Positions 1 to 7,438 of a stretch of DNA of 14,810 nt are shown one piece after another. Below the pieces are notes generated by a model that saw only the letters and a list, made by a program, of their open reading frames with translations, ran no database searches and was not told the DNA's origin. This stretch comes from JANQRV01 sp964533785 (GTDB lineage: Bacteria; Bacteroidota; Bacteroidia; Chitinophagales; Saprospiraceae): positions 1 through 14,810 of the forward strand of contig CAZHNG010000162.1 of the NCBI GenBank assembly GCA_964533785.1. Direction: 5' to 3'. Each line of letters starts with the position of its first letter. The stretch's first letter is position 1. The translations under genes and the position numbers were made by a program.

Positions 1-38
1 TTTTTCATCACTTATTTATAATTTTAGCCTGTTTTCGT

Positions 39-52
39 TTAGACAAGTCTAA
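39..52. promoter_or_regulatory. Short dyad TTAGAC-AA-GTCTAA
   Basis: A 6-base inverted repeat with a 2-base centre lies 28 bases past the stop codon of the minus-strand denD-like gene. The geometry fits a protein-binding dyad better than a terminator, because the centre is too short for an RNA loop. It could serve a gene left of the window. The partner protein is unknown. Confidence 0.25.
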
Positions 53-79
53 TATTCAATACAATCAACTGATTCTCAT

Positions 80-1045
80 TTAAGATGACAAAGTAGTACT
101 AATTACCTCCTCAAAATTGTCATCTTTTACAAACCCAAGCTTTAAAGCGCGCTGCGTTTCGAAAAAAGTAGGGAAGGTGAGTACGATGCTTTGTAAAAAT
201 TCATCCGCTTCCCAGTCGATCAGACTGGTTGCTTCCTTTCCGGCGACGGTCTCCAGGCTATTAACCATATCAGCAATGGTAACGGTAATGCCCGGGAGGT
301 TGATCAAGCGATTCACTCCAAGTTGTGATGCGTTAATACCTGCTGCGTGAATAAAATTTCGAATTACTTTTTGCGGAGACAATATCCAGACGGGGGTGGA
401 GGGAGCTACTGGGCAAACGGCGCGTTGACCGTTCAAGGGTTCCCGGATGATGGAGCTGACGAAAGAGGTAGTAGCAGCGTTGGGCTTGCCGGGACGTACG
501 ACGATCGTCGGTAAGCGAAGTGCGCGACCATTAATGAATCCTTTGCGGCTGTAATCATTGATGAGCAAGTCAACAATAGCCTTTTGCGTACCGTAAGAAC
601 TTCGGGGAAAAGAGGCGGTACGATCCCTGATCACGGTGGCCGGATCTTCACCGAAAACGGCACAGCTACTGGCAAAAACAAAAACGGGTTGGCAAGCAAG
701 GTGCCGGCTTATCTCCAGCATTTGTAAGCTGGCGTGTAGGTTGACCTGCATGCCCAGGTCGAAGTTTTTTTCGGCCTCACCACTTACGATCGCTGCCAGA
801 TGAAAAATGACGGCTGGTTTGGATGCTAATAAGGTTCGGATCTTATCCTCGTCGCAAATATCGCCTTCCATTAGCTCAAGACGCTGATCATCGGGGAAAT
901 CGCCCTGGATTTTTTTATCAAATAGGATGATTTTAGTAATAGGCTGTGGTTCCGCACCATCAACGACCAATTGTTCCTGTTGCAATAGGGTCATCCCTAA
1001 TTTCCGGCCTAAAAAACCGCCGCCACCGAATATGATAATTTCCAT
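80..1045 (-). CDS. denD: DenD-like NAD-dependent sugar-acid dehydrogenase (extended SDR)
   Basis: An extended short-chain dehydrogenase/reductase of 321 residues, the usual length for D-erythronate dehydrogenase, which oxidises D-erythronate with NAD to 2-keto-D-erythronate in the cytosol. Visible features are the N-terminal Rossmann glycine motif GGGGFLG (residues 7-13), the HLAAIVSGEAE segment (82-92), the serine region ASSCAVFG (125-132), the catalytic YGTQK (Y151, K155), and the LRLPTIVVRPGKPNAA stretch (177-191). The last segment and the VSGEAE motif are what I recognise as typical of the DenD group rather than of UDP-sugar epimerases. No OtnK, OtnC or OtnI partner is beside it, so the pathway role is inferred. 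The gene diverges from the DUF3784 gene with only 23 bases between the two start codons, so at least one promoter must lie inside the opposite coding region. Other extended-SDR substrates remain possible. Confidence 0.8.
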   Translation of the reverse strand: MEIIIFGGGGFLGRKLGMTLLQQEQLVVDGAEPQPITKIILFDKKIQGDFPDDQRLELMEGDICDEDKIRTLLASKPAVIFHLAAIVSGEAEKNFDLGMQVNLHASLQMLEISRHLACQPVFVFASSCAVFGEDPATVIRDRTASFPRSSYGTQKAIVDLLINDYSRKGFINGRALRLPTIVVRPGKPNAATTSFVSSIIREPLNGQRAVCPVAPSTPVWILSPQKVIRNFIHAAGINASQLGVNRLINLPGITVTIADMVNSLETVAGKEATSLIDWEADEFLQSIVLTFPTFFETQRALKLGFVKDDNFEEVISTTLSS

Positions 1046-1068
1046 AAATTAATTTTTCGTAGTAAATT

Positions 1069-1395
1069 ATGAATAAAATTGACAATATGGGAGCTATTCA
1101 CATTACCGTAGGATTAATACTCATCGCAATGGGTTTACTCACCAAAGCGTACCCAGACCTTATTGCGGGATACAACACGATGCCCAAGGCCAAAAAAGAA
1201 AAGGTGGATATCGAGGGCTTATCCACCTTAATGCGGGACGGATTGGTGATCATTGGCGTAGTGGTAATGTTGAGTCATTATTTGCTCCAGTTGTTTGGAT
1301 GGGAAAAAATAGCAGGGTTGGTGATTACAATTATTGTAGTTGCAGGATCATTTATATTGGTTTTTAAAGCTCAAAAATACGATCATAACGAATGA
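1069..1395 (+). CDS. DUF3784-type small membrane protein
   Basis: A 108-residue protein with three predicted hydrophobic helices (about residues 8-24, 52-72 and 79-102). The cytosolic-looking loop between helices 1 and 2 reads IAGYNTMPKAKKEK (about 32-45), which is the hallmark of the DUF3784 family of small Firmicutes and Bacteroidota membrane proteins. No function is established for the family. The chosen start gives a short polar leader; a second in-frame ATG six codons later (1087) would also preserve the first helix. The stop overlaps the start of the next gene by four bases (ATGA), which suggests translational coupling and a two-gene operon. Confidence 0.75.
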   Translation: MNKIDNMGAIHITVGLILIAMGLLTKAYPDLIAGYNTMPKAKKEKVDIEGLSTLMRDGLVIIGVVVMLSHYLLQLFGWEKIAGLVITIIVVAGSFILVFKAQKYDHNE

Positions 1396-1916
1396 AAGAT
1401 TTTGAAAACCGTCTGAAAGGGGGCCATCCCAATTCCTTAGGCAATACCATAGAGGTGGTAGAAGAGGTACTACAGGAGCCGGAACTTTTTGATGAATTGT
1501 TTCACTGTTATTTCAGTAACGATGAGGTAGTACGGTTGAGGACCTCTAATGCCATGAAAAGAATTGGTAAAGCCAAAAAGGAATTATTGGTTCCGTACCT
1601 TGAACGTTTTCTCAATGAAATAGCTACCATCGATCAGGCTTCTACCCAATGGACGCTCGCCCAATTGTTCAATATGCTGGAAAAGGATATGACCGATCGG
1701 CAAATCCAGCAAGCCAAAAGGATCATGCAAGACAACTTGGCGCAGCACAAAGACTGGATCGTTCTGAATATGACGATGGAGACCCTGGGAAAGTGGGCAA
1801 CAAAAGATTCGAAGCTGAAAGAATGGCTGTTGCCGCATTTGATCCGTTTGTCTGATGATACTCGAAAATCCGTCGCCAAGAAGGCGAATAAGGTACTTGA
1901 ACAATTGGAACGGTGA
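1392..1916 (+). CDS. HEAT-like helical repeat protein
   Basis: A 174-residue, charged, almost wholly helical protein with no signal peptide or membrane helix, so probably cytosolic. Residues 35-70 (LFDELFHCYFSNDEVVRLRTSNAMKRIGK region) and 130-172 (ETLGKWATKDSKLKEWLLPHLIRLSDDTRKSVAKKANKVLEQL region) look like HEAT/ARM repeat units: paired amphipathic helices with D and R/K at the turns. Such repeats usually bind other proteins; no catalytic motif is visible. Its ATG overlaps the stop of the DUF3784 gene, so the two are probably translated together. I do not recognise a named family, and the partner is unknown. Confidence 0.8.
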   Translation: MKDFENRLKGGHPNSLGNTIEVVEEVLQEPELFDELFHCYFSNDEVVRLRTSNAMKRIGKAKKELLVPYLERFLNEIATIDQASTQWTLAQLFNMLEKDMTDRQIQQAKRIMQDNLAQHKDWIVLNMTMETLGKWATKDSKLKEWLLPHLIRLSDDTRKSVAKKANKVLEQLER

Positions 1917-1969
1917 AAATGATGCCAGTGCCTAATGTCATAGGTATTTACTCATTTCATACGATTTGA

Positions 1970-1997
1970 CATCTCTCATCTTATCTCTAACATCTAA
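1970..1997. repeat. 7-base tandem repeat, four units
   Basis: Four consecutive 7-base units (CATCTCT, CATCTTA, TCTCTAA, CATCTAA) lie in the 345-base gene-free stretch 1917-2261. The complementary strand reads TTAGATG-type units, the same theme as the heptamers at 2126-2146, 9442-9462 and 14748-14789. Between this array and mlaE the stretch holds the inverted repeat at 2036-2094 and a further heptamer array. I see no gene, and no clear promoter for mlaE, in it. Confidence 0.6.
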
Positions 1998-2035
1998 CTG
2001 TACTGACTCGGAGACTTGGGGCCAAAGTCTTTTAT

Positions 2036-2094
2036 TCACCACAAAGGCTACGAAGAACCGCTAAGAAAAAAAAACGTCGCGTTCTTTGTGGTGA
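2036..2094. repeat. 11-base inverted repeat TCACCACAAAG / CTTTGTGGTGA
   Basis: Perfect 11-base arms at 2036-2046 and 2084-2094 enclose 37 bases that include a run of nine A residues. The CACCACAAAG motif is one I recognise as a common intergenic repeat in Bacteroidota and some other phyla. A single-arm relative (ggtgtctttgtg...tgtggc) occurs at 9955-9976. As RNA it would form a stem-loop, but no function is shown. Confidence 0.6.
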
Positions 2095-2125
2095 TTGAAA
2101 TTGCTCCCAAGTTTAGAGGCCAATA

Positions 2126-2146
2126 CATCTAACATCTGGCGTCTGG
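2126..2146. repeat. 7-base tandem repeat, three units
   Basis: Units CATCTAA, CATCTGG and CGTCTGG follow one another. The first matches a unit of the array at 1970-1997, and the third matches, in reverse complement, the CCAGACG theme at 9442-9462. Confidence 0.55.
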
Positions 2147-2261
2147 TTTGATTTTTATCATAAGGTTGCATGAGATATGTCATGATGAATGAAGAGGCAG
2201 AAGGTGATATTTGTCAATTATAGATGACTCGTTTTGAGATAATATTACCGGCGAAAAGATT

Positions 2262-3035
2262 ATGGATTCCATACAAAAGAACCTCATCAATTTTCTAGAT
2301 CAAACTGGGCAAATATCCTTGTTTGCCAGTCGATTTTTCCGGCAGGCTTTCAGCAGACCCTTCGAATTCAATGAGCTCTTACGCCAGTGTTATATGATCG
2401 GCAATAATTCGTTGGTATTAGTATTGACTACCGGCTTTATTATGGGGCTGGTATTGACGCTGCAGGTGCGGCCGACGATGATCGAGTTTGGAGCCGTCTC
2501 CTATATGCCCTCGTTGGTAGGGATCGCTATTGTCAGGGAGATCGGACCGGTAGTGACGGCTTTGATCTGTGCGGGAAAGATTGGTTCGGGCATTGGTGCG
2601 GAGCTGGGATCCATGAAAGTGACCGAACAGATCGACGCCATGGAAGTATCGGGCACGAACCCATTTAAATACCTGGTAGTCACCCGTATTTGGGCCTGTA
2701 TTTTGATGTTGCCGTTACTGGTCATTACGGCGGATGCAATAGGTTTATTTGGATCTTTTCTGGTAGAAAATTTAAAAGGACAGGTAAGTTTCACTTTATT
2801 TTTTAACCAGGTTTTTGAAAGCTTAGAGTTTGGCGATTTGATACCGGCAACGGCCAAGTGCTTCTTTTTTGGTTTTGCCATAGGCGTAGTAGGTTGTTAT
2901 AAAGGATATACTTCTGACAAAGGAACGGAAGGCGTGGGTCGCGCAGCTAACTCAGCGGTGGTGGTTGCCAGTTTATTACTTTTTCTGCTGGACTTTCTCG
3001 CGGTATTGATAGCGGATATATTTTATGAGATATGA
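2262..3035 (+). CDS. mlaE: MlaE-type ABC transporter permease
   Basis: The inner-membrane permease of the MCE/Mla lipid transporter, 257 residues as expected. The family signature is clear in residues 92-142: REIGPVVTALICAGKIGSG followed by AELGSMKVTEQIDAMEVSG and the conserved NPFKYLVV stretch. Hydrophobic helices lie at about residues 50-68, 85-105, 143-168, 195-215 and 232-254. In the known Mla system, MlaE pairs with the MlaF ATPase and a membrane-anchored MlaD hexamer to move phospholipids between inner and outer membranes. Here the ATPase and MCE genes follow, but a 241-base gap filled mostly with 9-base repeats separates mlaE from mlaF. MlaB- and MlaC-like genes are absent from the window, which is usual in Bacteroidota. 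Confidence 0.93.
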   Translation: MDSIQKNLINFLDQTGQISLFASRFFRQAFSRPFEFNELLRQCYMIGNNSLVLVLTTGFIMGLVLTLQVRPTMIEFGAVSYMPSLVGIAIVREIGPVVTALICAGKIGSGIGAELGSMKVTEQIDAMEVSGTNPFKYLVVTRIWACILMLPLLVITADAIGLFGSFLVENLKGQVSFTLFFNQVFESLEFGDLIPATAKCFFFGFAIGVVGCYKGYTSDKGTEGVGRAANSAVVVASLLLFLLDFLAVLIADIFYEI

Positions 3036-3096
3036 AGTTCGAGAATCCTGACATCTTAACTTGCAACTTGAATTGAGGAGGGTGGAGTTTGAAAGG

Positions 3097-3225
3097 GTTA
3101 TAAGGTTTATGATGTTTATGATGTTTATAAGGTTTATGGGGTTTATAAGGTTTATATACACACATCAACATCATCAACACAATAAACACAATAAACACCA
3201 TCAACAAAATAAACACCATCAACAA
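3097..3225. repeat. Two facing arrays of a 9-base repeat (GTTTATNNN / NNNATAAAC)
   Basis: Seven 9-base units run 3097-3159, mostly TTTATGATG, TTTATAAGG and TTTATGGGG. Seven units of the opposite orientation then run 3163-3225 (CATCAACAC, AATAAACAC and variants). Across both arrays six of the nine positions follow GTTTAT or GTTGAT, and the other three vary. Because the two arrays are imperfect reverse complements with a centre of only a few bases, a transcript could fold into a long imperfect hairpin. The array sits between mlaE and mlaF. A second array lies after mlaD (5168-5236). There are no unique spacers, so this is not a CRISPR. Confidence 0.85.
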
Positions 3226-3276
3226 AACACAGTACCAGAAAGAATGTCAATACATCTAGTGTTTTAAAAAACATTT

Positions 3277-4044
3277 ATGCTTACCGCAAAAGAAGACGAT
3301 ATTAAACCACTTATAGAAATAAAAGGAGTTACGAAAAGCTTCGGCACGAACCAAGTATTGCGGGGTTTTAACCTGGAACTTTTCCCTAACGAAAATGTGG
3401 TGATCGTAGGGAAGTCGGGTTCGGGGAAGTCTGTATTGATCAAGTGTATTGTCCGTTTGGTCGAAGTAGACGAAGGCACCGTCTCTGTTTTAGGAAAATC
3501 GATTCCGGACCTTGGTCAGGAAGAGCTTGATGAAGTAAGAACGGATGTAGGCTTTTTATTTCAAGGGAGTGCTTTGTATGATTCCATGACGGTACGCGAA
3601 AATTTGCGTTTTCCTTTGCGGAGGCATCCGGAGCGCATGCAAGGTGAAGACGAAGAGCAATTAATCGTTGAAGCCTTGCAGAGTGTGGGCCTGGAGTATG
3701 CGATCGATCTGATGCCGGCTGAGCTTTCCGGAGGTATGAAAAGGAGGGTTGCGCTGGCACGTACACTCATCTTACGGCCAAAGATCATTCTTTATGATGA
3801 GCCAACCAGTGGTTTGGACCCTATCACTGCAAACGAAATCGTGAAACTTATTCTACAAATTCAAAAAGATTTTGATACGGCCTCTTTGATCATCACCCAC
3901 GATATGGATTGTGCCCGCGTCATTTCCAATCGAATGATCATATTACAAGACGGTATCAACTATGCCGAAGGTACTTACGAAGAGTTATCCCAATCCACGG
4001 ATCCAAAAGTAAAGGCCTTTTTTAAAGAAGTTCAAAACAGATGA
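3277..4044 (+). CDS. mlaF: MlaF-type ABC transporter ATP-binding protein
   Basis: A cytosolic ATPase of 255 residues that powers the Mla lipid transporter. All nucleotide-binding motifs are intact: Walker A GKSGSGKS (45-52), Q-loop FQGS (95-98), signature LSGGMKRR (150-157), Walker B IILYDE (170-175) with D-loop SGLD, and H-loop ITHD (H208). SGGMKRRVALAR and the C-terminal YAEGTYEEL segment are typical of the MlaF subfamily rather than of export or nutrient importers. Its stop is one base from the ATG of mlaD, indicating tight coupling. The repeat array upstream leaves only about 50 bases of ordinary sequence before the start codon. Confidence 0.95.
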   Translation: MLTAKEDDIKPLIEIKGVTKSFGTNQVLRGFNLELFPNENVVIVGKSGSGKSVLIKCIVRLVEVDEGTVSVLGKSIPDLGQEELDEVRTDVGFLFQGSALYDSMTVRENLRFPLRRHPERMQGEDEEQLIVEALQSVGLEYAIDLMPAELSGGMKRRVALARTLILRPKIILYDEPTSGLDPITANEIVKLILQIQKDFDTASLIITHDMDCARVISNRMIILQDGINYAEGTYEELSQSTDPKVKAFFKEVQNR

Positions 4045-4045
4045 C

Positions 4046-5077
4046 ATGAGTAAAGAAAAAACCAATACTATTCGCGTCGGATTGTTTGTAGTTGCTGCAT
4101 TTATCCTGTTTGCCATAGCGATTTACAATATTGGAAATAAACAAAACTTATTTGGAGCTACTTTCAGCGTCAGCTCGGTATTTAAGAACGTGAAAGGCCT
4201 TCAGCCGGGCAACAATGTTCGTTATGCCGGCATCAACGTGGGAAGCGTAGCTGATATCGTGTTGTTGAACGATTCCACTATTCGGGTAGATATGCAGATG
4301 CAGCAAAAAGTGAAGGCCTATTTAAAGAAAGACGCCGTTGCCAGTATCGGCAGTGATGGCTTAGTGGGTAATATGATCGTGAATATCAGTCCCGGAAAAG
4401 GCTTTATGCCCGCTGTAGAAGACGGGGATATTCTTGACTCTTACACCAGGGTGGAAACGGAAGAGATGCTCAATACGCTCGGCAATACCACGGAAAATAT
4501 TGCACTTTTGACGGTCAACCTGTTAGAGATCACTGAAAAGATCAATAAAGGGAAAGGCAGTTTGCCTATGTTGATCAATAACCGGGGGCTTGCTGAAGAT
4601 CTTCAGGCTGCAATAAAAAACCTGCGTCAAACAACAGCATACGTAGAAGTACTTAGCCGGCAACTACAGCGCAATATCGGTGATATCGACGATGGAAAAG
4701 GCCTGTTGGGTTATCTATTAAGAGACACTACTTTAGAAAAGCAACTTGATCAGATAGCCGGTGAAATGGATGCCCTGGTCAGTAATCGATTGACACCAAC
4801 TATGGAAAACCTCGAGCAGTCTAGCCTGTCGATCAAATCCACCAGTACCGAGCTCGAAGGAGTTGTAGAAGAAATTGATCTTAACGAAGGCTTAGTCGGA
4901 GCCATACTCAAAGATACCACCGTGGCCGAAGACTTCCGGCAAACCTTACAAAACCTCAACGAAGGAACGGACCGCTTTAATCAAAACATGGAAGCGATGA
5001 AGCATAATTTCCTCTTTAGAAGATATTTCAAAAAACAGGAGAAGGAAAAACGGAAAGCGGAGAAGAATCAGAGTTGA
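4046..5077 (+). CDS. mlaD: MlaD-type MCE-domain protein
   Basis: The membrane-anchored, periplasmic lipid-binding component of the Mla transporter. It has an N-terminal anchor helix (residues 10-29) and one MCE domain (about 37-117) with the conserved GLQPGNNVRYAGINVG and LVGNMIVNISPG segments. A long helical C-terminal region (about 140-320) contains three related repeats: KGKGSLPMLI (168-177), DGKGLLGYLLRDTTL (216-230) and NEGLVGAILKDTTVAEDF (280-297). Repeats of this G-x-L-x-x-L-x-D-T type occur in single-MCE proteins and are thought to build a tube or needle. The C-terminus is highly basic (FKKQEKEKRKAEK). At 343 residues it is much longer than E. coli MlaD but normal for Bacteroidota. 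It is probably the last gene of the operon. Confidence 0.93.
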   Translation: MSKEKTNTIRVGLFVVAAFILFAIAIYNIGNKQNLFGATFSVSSVFKNVKGLQPGNNVRYAGINVGSVADIVLLNDSTIRVDMQMQQKVKAYLKKDAVASIGSDGLVGNMIVNISPGKGFMPAVEDGDILDSYTRVETEEMLNTLGNTTENIALLTVNLLEITEKINKGKGSLPMLINNRGLAEDLQAAIKNLRQTTAYVEVLSRQLQRNIGDIDDGKGLLGYLLRDTTLEKQLDQIAGEMDALVSNRLTPTMENLEQSSLSIKSTSTELEGVVEEIDLNEGLVGAILKDTTVAEDFRQTLQNLNEGTDRFNQNMEAMKHNFLFRRYFKKQEKEKRKAEKNQS

Positions 5078-5167
5078 TTAGGTTTGATGTTAGATACATG
5101 GACAGCATTAATGCCTAGACCATTTTCAGTGGCGGCGAATCTCATTTTGTTGGTTGATATTGTTTAT

Positions 5168-5236
5168 ATAAACCCCATAAACCTATAAACCTATAAACCT
5201 CATAAACTCCATAAACCCCACAACCCCACCAACCAC
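5168..5236. repeat. Second 9-base repeat array (ATAAACNNN)
   Basis: Units ATAAACCCC, ATAAACCT (twice), ATAAACCTC, ATAAACTCC and ATAAACCCC follow one another and then degrade into ACAACCCC and ACCAACC. This is the complement of the GTTTATNNN units at 3097-3159. The array lies 90 bases after mlaD and 48 bases before the universal stress gene. A short heptamer-like stretch (TGATGTTAGATAC, 5085-5097) lies between mlaD and the array. Confidence 0.8.
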
Positions 5237-5283
5237 CAGATTTGATCATTATTCGACAACAACAAAACACGTAATTATTCCCA

Positions 5284-6093
5284 ATGAAAAAAATATTAGT
5301 ACCCACGGACTTTTCGGCGCCTGCCTATAACGCCCTGCAATATGCCGCTCATATTGCCAATATTTTCGAGAGCAGCATTCATTTGGTACACGCCTATTCA
5401 TTGCATCTTTCGCCCGCTTCCCTGATGAGCATCAAAAATTTGGTGGAAGCAGATGCCGAGAGAAACCTACAGGAGACGGTTGAACGGATCAAGCCGTCCT
5501 TAAAGGAAGGCGTACAGATCACTTTCGAAGCGGTACTGCACAGCCCAATTCCATATATAGCGAAATTAGCCTCCGGTTTTGATTTGATTGTGATGGGGAC
5601 GCAAGGGGCGTCGGGCTTAAAAGAAGTTTTTATCGGCAGCACTACCGCCGGAGTAATGTCGCGCACCGAAGTTCCGCTACTAGCCATACCCAGTCAGTCA
5701 AAATTCAAACCCATTCAATCCATTCTATTGGCGGTTGACAACCATCCCATGACCTCATCCGATATTTTGGCTCCAGTAAAAAAGATCGCTCAGGCATCCG
5801 AAGCTACCCTTACCCTTTTCCATTTGGAAAGAGAAGGACAGTACCATGGCATTGATCCGGGTATAACGGAATATTTCAGAGATTTTTCCCTTCACTTGTA
5901 CAACAACGTCGAACCGGTGGATAAAGAGATCAATACGGTCATCAATAAGATATTGCAAGAAAGGAAGATCGACCTGGTTTGTATGGTCCGTAGAAAACGC
6001 GATCACATGGAAGAAGTCTTCCACACCAGCGTAACTTTAAAAGAAGTACTGAACAGTCCGGTTCCGTTGTTCGTTCTAAGGGATAAAAAGTAA
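5284..6093 (+). CDS. Tandem-domain universal stress protein (UspA family)
   Basis: A 269-residue cytosolic protein with two Usp domains. Domain 1 (about 1-137) starts KKILVPTDFS and ends with the ATP-binding motif G-2x-G-9x-G-S, here GTQGASGLKEVFIGS (105-119), followed by VPLLAIP. It should bind ATP. Domain 2 (about 143-266) starts QSILLAVDN and ends SPVPLFVL, but the equivalent glycine loop is replaced by RRKRDHMEEVF, so it has probably lost nucleotide binding. This active-plus-degenerate pairing is common in Bacteroidota Usp proteins. The gene is followed on the same strand by a baeRF-like gene, supporting a role in stress or growth arrest. No Shine-Dalgarno sequence is visible; the start gives the expected KKILVPTD. 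Confidence 0.92.
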   Translation: MKKILVPTDFSAPAYNALQYAAHIANIFESSIHLVHAYSLHLSPASLMSIKNLVEADAERNLQETVERIKPSLKEGVQITFEAVLHSPIPYIAKLASGFDLIVMGTQGASGLKEVFIGSTTAGVMSRTEVPLLAIPSQSKFKPIQSILLAVDNHPMTSSDILAPVKKIAQASEATLTLFHLEREGQYHGIDPGITEYFRDFSLHLYNNVEPVDKEINTVINKILQERKIDLVCMVRRKRDHMEEVFHTSVTLKEVLNSPVPLFVLRDKK

Positions 6094-6140
6094 GACGGCG
6101 ATACAACTTGCCTTATCGCTTACTACAGAGAAAAATAAAT

Positions 6141-6162
6141 CAACGTGATAATATTCACGTTG
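6141..6162. promoter_or_regulatory. 8-base dyad upstream of the baeRF-like gene
   Basis: Perfect arms CAACGTGA (6141-6148) and TCACGTTG (6155-6162) flank a 6-base AT centre, in the 144-base gap between the Usp and baeRF-like genes. No run of T follows, so an operator or short RNA hairpin is likelier than a factor-independent terminator. It could set independent regulation of the downstream gene. Confidence 0.35.
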
Positions 6163-6237
6163 GTAGGAGACAATTATCATCTTCCATAGATGCAATTGGT
6201 CTTTACTTTGACAATAGTGAATTAGAAAAAGGAAATT

Positions 6238-7395
6238 ATGGATATACTAACGAAAAAAGAATTTACGACGATGGCTGGTATGCACGAAAGTCGGTGCGTA
6301 TCTATTTTTTTACCAACCCACCGGGGAGGACAGGAGGTGATCAACCGTCAGGACCAACTGGTTTTTAAAAACCTGCTTTCGGATATTGGAGAAGATATGG
6401 TAAAAAGAGGTTTTTCGGAAAAGGAAACGGAAAACTTCATGGCACCCGCCAAAGAACTACAGCAAAACGAGCCTTTCTGGCGTAATCAGGCGGATGGTCT
6501 GGCCGTATATATTACTAACGACTTTTTGAAAACTTTTTCATTGCCATCAAGTTTTGAGCCATACTATTATCTGTCTCATGAATTTTACCTCAAGCCACTG
6601 TTACCTTATTTGATGGAAAAGGTAGAATTTTATCTGTTGAGCCTCAGTTTGCACGAAGCAAAATTTTTCCATGGCAATAATGAAGGCATGGAAGAGGTAG
6701 GGCTGTCTGAATCCTTACCGCAACGCATCGAAGAAGTGGTAGGGTTCGATTACCGGCAAAAGTTTGTGGGATACCAGGCACAAAAAGCCGGGGGGCATCA
6801 GCAGGCCGTTTTCCACGGTCATGCCGATTGGCAGGAAGATAAGAAAGACGAGATCATGGCTTATTTCAGGGCCATCGATAAAATTCTTTCGGAAGAACTG
6901 GAAGGCCGGGAACTACCGCTCGTAGTAGCTAGCCTGGATCATCTGTTTCCTTTATACGAAGAGGCAAATACTTACACGCATCTTTTCAAGGATCACCTGT
7001 CCGGTAATCCGGAGCGTGTTAAGCCCGCCGAATTACACCGACAGGCATTAGATCTTCTGAAAGTAGGATTTGAAAAAGAAAAAACTGAGAAAAAGGCACT
7101 TTTCAATGAATTGCACGGGGCCAAACGAACTTCCACCGACTTGCGGGATATCATCCCATCAGCATTGGGCGGCCGCGTAGACACCTTATTCATCGACAAA
7201 AAACTTGAAGCCTGGGGAATCTATGACAAAGCAAGTGCTTCGATTACTCTCAGTGAAAAACAACATCTTTCCAATACTTCTTTGGTCAATTTGGCCGCGA
7301 TCTCCGTATTCGAAAATGGCGGAAAGGTATACGTCGTTGATGCCGATGATTTGCCATTTCCGGAGCCGCAAATCAATGCGCTATACCGGTATTGA
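6238..7395 (+). CDS. baeRF-family protein (bacterial release-factor-like, type 3/7)
   Basis: A 385-residue cytosolic protein that I match by eye to the bacterial archaeo-eukaryotic release factor (baeRF) families, relatives of eRF1 and Dom34. Characteristic pieces are SIFLPTHRGG (22-31), NRQDQLVFKNLL (36-47), PFWRNQADGLAVYI (79-92), the LKPLLPYL stretch (118-125), YLLSLS (132-137), the loop KAGGHQQAVFHGHADW (183-198) and the C-terminal VYVVDADDLP (364-373). The loop occupies the place where eRF1 carries GGQ, but here reads GGHQQ. The role is presumed to be on stalled or hibernating ribosomes; this is family inference. ATG 6238 follows AAAAGGAAATT, one of the few purine-rich leaders here, which supports the start. 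An overlapping frame (6108-6368) is not coding. Confidence 0.75.
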   Translation: MDILTKKEFTTMAGMHESRCVSIFLPTHRGGQEVINRQDQLVFKNLLSDIGEDMVKRGFSEKETENFMAPAKELQQNEPFWRNQADGLAVYITNDFLKTFSLPSSFEPYYYLSHEFYLKPLLPYLMEKVEFYLLSLSLHEAKFFHGNNEGMEEVGLSESLPQRIEEVVGFDYRQKFVGYQAQKAGGHQQAVFHGHADWQEDKKDEIMAYFRAIDKILSEELEGRELPLVVASLDHLFPLYEEANTYTHLFKDHLSGNPERVKPAELHRQALDLLKVGFEKEKTEKKALFNELHGAKRTSTDLRDIIPSALGGRVDTLFIDKKLEAWGIYDKASASITLSEKQHLSNTSLVNLAAISVFENGGKVYVVDADDLPFPEPQINALYRY

Positions 7396-7438
7396 TCATG
7401 TATAAGTACGAATTCCACAAATAATTAAGTCTCTGCTT

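Noticed and set aside
3097..3236. Possible CRISPR array
   Set aside because: The repeat unit is 9 bases with no unique spacers, and the orientation flips in the middle.
3061..3267. Plus-strand open frame (68 codons), and minus-strand frames over the same bases
   Set aside because: They only translate the 9-base repeats, giving three-residue periodic low complexity (RFM, MFI, NKH). There is no start context and both strands are equally open.
6204..6210. TACTTTG as a promoter for the baeRF-like gene
   Set aside because: It is one base short of TAnnTTTG and no -33 element lies at the right distance.
6108..6368. Plus-strand open frame overlapping the start of the baeRF-like gene
   Set aside because: The downstream part is the baeRF gene read out of frame; the upstream part has no domain and spans the dyad.
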